From Siphonodentalium dalli (taxonomy: Eukaryota; Mollusca; Scaphopoda; Gadilida; Siphonodentaliidae), in contig CP136066.1 in the NCBI GenBank assembly GCA_032622095.1, positions 62,714,609 through 62,778,608 on the forward strand: a stretch of DNA of 64,000 nucleotides, given 5' to 3'. Position numbers and translations under genes: made by a program. Positions 58,440-64,000 of this stretch are shown here, piece by piece (within the stretch, counting starts at the first letter, position 1; each line of letters begins with the position of its first letter). A model generated the notes under the pieces. It saw only the letters and a list, made by a program, of their open reading frames with translations. It ran no database searches and was not told the DNA's origin.

Positions 58440-59695
58440 AATAACGCTCTTTATTTTTTAACACGCTACAAACAAAGCACAGCTTCGTTATTTTAACCGG
58501 GGGACTTATAGCCTGTTTTGTAGGCCATGGTCCTTTTCAGGGATCGAACTAGAGGCATACATCTGCTTGTCTGTTCGTATTTAGATAAATATACGATAAT
58601 AGCATAGTATGTTTTGAGATGGGTTTTATCTCAATGAGTTAGAAGTATGAGAGCCTAACGAGTTGAGATAAAACACATCTCAAAACACACTATGCTATTG
58701 TTATATTTATCTTATTCCAACTGACACTATCATATTTTGTCATTTCAAAGAGCAATTCCCGTTACGCATGAATACGCAGTTACAGACCATGTGATGAGAT
58801 CGCGAATTTATGGGACATTGGGGTGATTCGTCAGCAATAAACAAGTTATAAGTCCTGATTTAATAGGAATCTATGTACTGTGAAATTCTTTCAATAAAAT
58901 ATCAATGTTCTCAAACAAAAAGCAAAGTCATTGAAACTGTTATAGTTCAGAATTGGCTAGATTGAAAATAACCATGAAAGTTCTGAGAAAAGTGTGCATC
59001 GTTAATTTTGCAAATTTTGTGCGGTGCAAGCTGTCTAAAATGATAGGAACAGAATAGTGAAAGCTAAAATTTCGTCCTATTAGGGACATGTAATCATTGA
59101 ATATGTAGCTACATTACTATTTTATTCCACTTGTATGCATTAATTTATTCGTTTAACCATTCGAAACCCAATTTCGAGGCGAGAGTTTTTGTTGATACGT
59201 CGCCAAGGCAGCAACGTCGTGAGGTGAAAGGTCACGTTGTGCATACTCCTTTCTTGGAGTATAATACACATATGTAAGATATAGCTAAAATTTAATACAC
59301 AGTATAACATCAAACCAGTATTTGATAACGCTGTTCAGAGTAGACTACAGTTCAAATGTTTATCGACTTGCTTTGCCAATGATGGCTATAGATAGTTACA
59401 AATGCAAGTACCGGTACATATGTAGCGGTCGCGGTGTAAATATAGAAGGCCGATGACTTATCTCTGACCGGCTAGGAATTCCGGGTGCTGCTAACATTCT
59501 GTCGCCGTTAAATAAACGCTCTTTATGTTGACCTTAAACGGAATAATTGTAGAAGAACGCTCTTTATTTTAACGCACCGCAAAGGAAGCTTGGGCTCTCG
59601 ATTTGGTTTATGATAGCTTGATAGTATGCTGCCTTGTGTACGTTGTGTACCTGTTCATGGATCCAACTAGAGCTGGTGTTTTTTGCTATCTTTCA
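58440..59695. repeat. Direct repeats carrying the AACGCTCTTTAT word
   Basis: 58443-58570 and 59556-59695 share AACGCTCTTTATT, AACGCxxCxxAAxxAAGC and GATCxAACTAGAG. A 128-nt palindrome (58584-58711) lies between them, with arms GATAAATATACGATAATAGC and an inverse, and TTTTGAGATG facing CATCTCAAAA. No coding frame. 59696-60206 shows nothing further. Confidence 0.55.
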
Positions 59696-60206
59696 ACTTT
59701 GTCAGATTGTGGTAAATCGCGAAAATCAAAATAATTTATGTCGAAATATATATACGGTATTGGTATTAAATAGTAATAAATATCAGTCACTGTGGTAAGT
59801 CTGCTCAGAGTTATTATAAAGTCCGTTTATAGGCGACTGGGAATATCAACCGACTTAACTCATAGATTGTTATAAAATGTTTAACTCATGTTGTAATTTC
59901 CTCTTTTCCTTCTTGGGGTCGCTTCAGAATGTTTTCCTTGGATCGCTTTAGTATGTGAAAGCAATGTTTACAATCGGAACACTTTTCCAACAAAATGCAC
60001 ATGAGTTTCCATCATAGCCTATTTTGAGATCGGTTCGTTGTCCTCCAAACTCGGGATGTTTTGTTATGATTTTCTGAAAATGTCTAGTTTAAACACATGC
60101 CATTGACCAGACGGTTTGAAAGAAAAGAATCCACCTAGTGTATTTGTGATGACTTCCTATCACGTGTCGTTCTGTATCTAACCTATCCGTATTTGTGTAT
60201 TTATTT

Positions 60207-60612
60207 GTCTCCGTAATTTGGAGGACGGACACGATATGTCGATAAATGCACGAAATATTAGTATGCCGGCTTCATATGTTTTGAAAAACACTTGCCAAAG
60301 TCACAACCAGTTTCCAGCCGTTTTAAACTTTTATCCCGAAGTCAAACAAACGCTCTTTATCAATAACATATCATGAATATAATAACACGGAACGCTCTTT
60401 TCTGTTCCCTGTCGTGCAAATGGCTGTTTATTTGGGACCCAAACATCTTGTTCATAGTTGCATGTTGAAATCATTACTTCAATGCGTCTTTTGGGGTTAC
60501 AGAATGCTCGTAGCAAGGTATTTAAGATATTTATCGACCTATTTGATTCCAGGAACAAATCAAAAGCGAATAATATTCGTATTTTGGAGCGCAAACCACC
60601 ATATGGCTTTAA
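60207..60612. repeat. Second copy of the 8261-8670 dispersed repeat
   Basis: Same order and orientation as 8261-8670: GTCTCCGTAATTTGGAGGAC, CACTTGCCAAAGTCACAACC, AACGCTCTTTAT (60349), ACACGGAACGCTCTTTTCTG and TTTGGAGCGCAAACCACC. The minus-strand frame at 60331-60639 is a shadow of the repeat. Confidence 0.75.
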
Positions 60613-63064
60613 CAAACTTGTAACATGAAATAAATCCAAATGACATCAATCGCAATACATTTGCAACCAAGCCTATATGCTAAAATGGTAACCATCTACT
60701 TTATATCAGTAGGTCAAAGAAAGATTTGCAATTTGTTTTCTTAATTTATTTGAAGAATAGTGCATGAAATACTGATTGTATATCAATAAAATAAATCTTA
60801 AGATAATAAAAAAAATCTACCAAATTACTAAACATGGCACTACGTACGTAACCGCTGACTTTTTCATCAATACAAACAATGGGTATAACAATTTCCTCTA
60901 ATGGGACTTTTTTTGTAAAGCTGTAATATGATCATACGTAAATGTAATTTGTTAATGTTCATGTTATTATCAGAACATGTTTTTATCTTTCAAATGATTT
61001 GATGATAAATTTTAACGGGACATTAAAAAACCATATACGTAAATGTAATTTGCGAGCCCGATTTTCAATGTTGTTACATGTATGGGTTTATGGAAGAATC
61101 CTGTATCGTTTGCATGATTTCACAAAGATGTTTTAAGTGGGACATGTCATAAACGTTTTTACTAACATTTCATCAGTGTGGGTACACGAAGGATTCAGAT
61201 TATTTCCGAAGCGGTACGCGATATTCACACCCCTCTGCCAACTACAATGTAATACTCGGGATTCATATGCCAAATGTAACCGGTACTCAAGATTCAACAA
61301 CACAATCACACAATATTTTAGTACTTTCTAACTTGAATGACATATTTTGATGTATTTCAGTCTAATATTACCCCTTGATGTGTTGACGTTATGGATACTT
61401 CAGCAAATATGTGAAAAGAGACATTAGTCTAAAATTTCTGAGCAAGTAGGAGTTACCCCTCTCTCTGTTAACAAATTGGCCACCTTTTATCGTTTATTCA
61501 TTCTTTCAGCCACCACATCAGGTGGTGCAAAAAGAAGGCGTAATGAATACTTGTATACATAAAACAAATTCCGACCAATATACCTTGAGCGGAGACTGTT
61601 AATAAACTGATTATTCATGTTTTATCAGTGCAACTTATTCTTTATATAGCTAACTTAACTTAACTTAACAGCATCGGCACACGGTATATAGTTCGACAAA
61701 TATTTTTAAAAACACAAGTATGGTGGATGTTGTAAATATAAATATTATACGTGTTCAGGATGCAGGGGGTATGGGTGACACCCTCCGTAGTATTAAGGCT
61801 ACATGGGCTTGATTTGTGCATGTATTTGAGATTCAGCAGCCATATTTTGGCTTAAGCCTGAGTGAGCCATAGTAAAACTTAAGTTCTACTCAACTTTTAT
61901 TCATTTTCACATTGATTTACGACCTTTCAATTTGTATAAAAACAGTTTGACCCTTTTGCAGAAACAACACTTGGTTGCAACGTGCTGTGTAATAAAATGT
62001 CACATGACCACAATTTAGAAGAATTTTTTTCTTTCGCCCTTTTATTTGAACTTATTTGTTGTCAATTTGGGTAATATTAGACCCTCAATTGTAAAAATAC
62101 AGGTTTTTGTATTTCAACAGAAATTCAGGAAATGACGCAACGTGAGACATACTTTCATCAATATAATTCAGGAACAAGTCAATTTTACTTTTAATCCCCT
62201 GCTACATATTATGTTACACATGTCATAATCATAGTATGTTTTCACAAATGTATGTTACACATGTCACAATCATAGTATGTTAGCACAAATGTATGTGTAG
62301 TTATATTCACTTGGTGACTTTCGTCATCCCTTTTTTACTTTGTTTCCCTCTTGCGGAATAGTAGTTATGGGAATGACTCCTTCACTTTTAATTCCGTTTG
62401 TATTGCTCTGATAATTAGGTCATTTCTCTGTTGAAATATGTTTTGTGCGTGCTTATTGTTGCTTTGTTTCCTTGTTATTGTTTGTGGCATTTTGAATCAT
62501 AATTATTGTTCCAATAGAGTTTGTAGTAATTGTTATGGGCCTGTTCTTATTCACATCTTTTTGCCAATTTTATCAAATGTTACAATATCTAGATTCATGC
62601 TGTGACATTTACTTTATAATTTCTTGTATTTCTGCCAATCTTGTTCTCTAGCATCAGTTACATCATTATTTTGGGTTCGGGAATATTTATGATCACATTA
62701 TTTCGTTCTTTAACATGTTTTCTATATGTTTACATGTATTCGATGATCTTCCAAGTAAGTTTTTATATTATAAGTGTGTAGTTTTATCTTTGAGGTTTGA
62801 TCTTGTTTTCTCTGTTGCAGCATTTTGTTCTGGTAGTAAGGACTGTAAGGTATGTTTGTTTTGACTTTTAGTACCCTGCTACATATTAGATAACACGTGT
62901 CATAATCATAGAATGTTTACAGAAAGTAAAGGTTTTCCTGTCTGCAATGTTTTTATGAAATGATCGTCTCCACGAACATTAAAGGAGCTCCATCCCAGAT
63001 ATATAGTTCTGATTTCTCCGGTGAAATGGTATGGAATTCAAGAGTTAGGCCACCAAAAAAATCA
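60613..63064. other. No gene recognised; short direct repeats
   Basis: AT-rich. ATGTTACACATGTCA.AATCATAGTATGTT is present twice in tandem (about 62211 and 62252) and once diverged at about 62893, with CCCTGCTACATATTA at 62197 and 62876. The ORF at 61137-61331 has no motif. Confidence 0.5.
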
Positions 63065-64000
63065 CTATTTCCCCAAATGTCTCATTGGTGACCTGCGGCA
63101 AAATTCCATGATGACAGTTGCCTCTTGAAACGGATGGAGGCAGGCGACGTAACTCTTGGCAACGTTCGACTCAACGAGTGAGGTTATTATATTTTCAATC
63201 GACCCTAATACAGCGTTCAGTTGAGAGTTTTGTCGAACCATACGCTGCAGCATGTAATGCGTGCTGTTCCACGTCGCCTCCCGATCGTGCTTCAACTTAT
63301 GGGTGGGGTAGATCATAGTGTATTTCAATTTCTGTGAGCATTGTTGATTTTGCACTGTGTCGGAAATGTTTCCCAATGTTTCTGCATGCTATAATTACAT
63401 GGTTTGCCCCAGTGTATGAAGAATAGAGCCATTAAAAACCAGATGCAATGTTTGTGCAAAGCAATTTAGTGATTTGGAATTGCTTGGTAAAATAATTTGC
63501 AAGCCGCTTAAACAATGGCGCAATTGTCGGAAACTACATATATTTTCATCTTAACCGTTCTTCGGCTCAAATTTATCAGTTATAAAATGTGCCGCGATTG
63601 CGATGTCCAGTGATCAGATGTGACCCCTAGCGCGGTAGCCTGTGCCACACTTTGTGCAATATGTTTCGTTTATATCATACAGTTCAGGCAACAGTTCATA
63701 ACGTAGATTTCTTGCATGTTAGGCGGTAAGCAAGTTGCAAATTATTCACGGAGGTCCCTTACCCGATATCATCAACAACAGACAGTGGTCGCATATCAAA
63801 TGTTACAAACTCGGTCAGTGTCCTATCTAGTTTTCTTCGTATGATATTTCAAATAACACAGCTGTTCCACGACAAATTCGTTCAATCTACGTTGTTTCTC
63901 CTTGACATCAGACTTAGCATTGGGTTTTTTTTGATTTTTTGTCTTTCTGTGAACTATAAAGTAAAAATGCTGGTATATTAAATTGTTAAAACGTTGTATA
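63065..64000 (-). pseudogene. hAT (BED-type) transposase remnant, cut by the window edge
   Basis: On the minus strand, in order from the right edge: KLDRTLTEFVTFDMRPLSVV (about 63830-63770, the 'RPLSVV' motif), ALGVTSDHWTSQSRH (about 63630-63580, the D.WTS motif), VVSDNCAIV and AACKLFYQAIPNH (about 63535-63475, the DNA.N...AC region), CFAQTLHLVF (about 63470, the CFAHTL motif), then the 63376-63065 frame with WNSTHYMLQRMVRQNSQLNA (the RWNST motif) and LHPFQEAT. This is the standard order of hAT transposases of the ZBED-like group. The BED finger would lie beyond position 64000, and the C-terminal dimerisation region was not found to the left. Stops (for example inside the DNA.N region) and frame changes make it inactive. 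Confidence 0.8.

Overview
This window is eukaryotic nuclear DNA. It is AT-rich, has exon-like blocks with GT/AG borders, and is packed with decayed transposons and palindromic repeats. It contains no operons, no dense coding and no complete host gene that I can defend. The transposon protein families (CR1/Jockey-like LINEs, a Crypton-type tyrosine recombinase, hAT, Mutator-like, SGNH domains of tyrosine-recombinase elements) and the short KKKTPS...RD-type ORF point to a marine invertebrate. A mollusc, perhaps a bivalve, is the best guess, but the sequence does not prove the taxon.

Layout. 0.5-3.4 kb: a small terminal-repeat element interrupted by a TTAA-flanked piggyBac-type MITE, then a 1.8 kb element carrying one 267-codon frame. 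6.1-7.9 kb: the 3' end of a LINE, then an inverted, MITE-interrupted copy of the 1.8 kb element. 8.3-9.2 kb: a dispersed repeat with an inverted half-copy. 9.8-10.7 kb: a Crypton-like tyrosine recombinase pseudogene. 10.7-20.8 kb: two more piggyBac-type MITEs, related hairpin elements, 79-bp tandem repeats and several inverted-repeat families. 23.1-24.0 kb: a nearly identical tandem duplication. 24.7 kb: one isolated exon-like block.

27-35.2 kb: two decayed loci that share a conserved block and look like members of one uncharacterised transposon-like protein family. 36.1-39.6 kb: a decayed LINE on the minus strand, with ORF1, APE endonuclease and reverse transcriptase.

40.7-58.3 kb is the most interesting part. 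Terminal inverted repeats of about 98 bp, roughly 92% identical by eye, face each other 17.6 kb apart. Each is bordered on the outside by the same 8-bp word, GTTGAAAC. Between them lie a decayed Mutator-like transposase reading frame with GATA, SWIM, C2H2 and PHD zinc fingers, a multi-exon tRNA 2'-phosphotransferase (TRPT1)-like gene with stop codons, minisatellites, long palindromes and an SGNH-domain fragment. This resembles an oversized Mutator-like element that encloses or captured host DNA.

58.3-64 kb holds more dispersed repeats, and at the right edge a minus-strand hAT transposase remnant that runs out of the window. Most open frames elsewhere are antisense or out-of-frame shadows. All matches to families are from memory of motifs, and no alignment was run.
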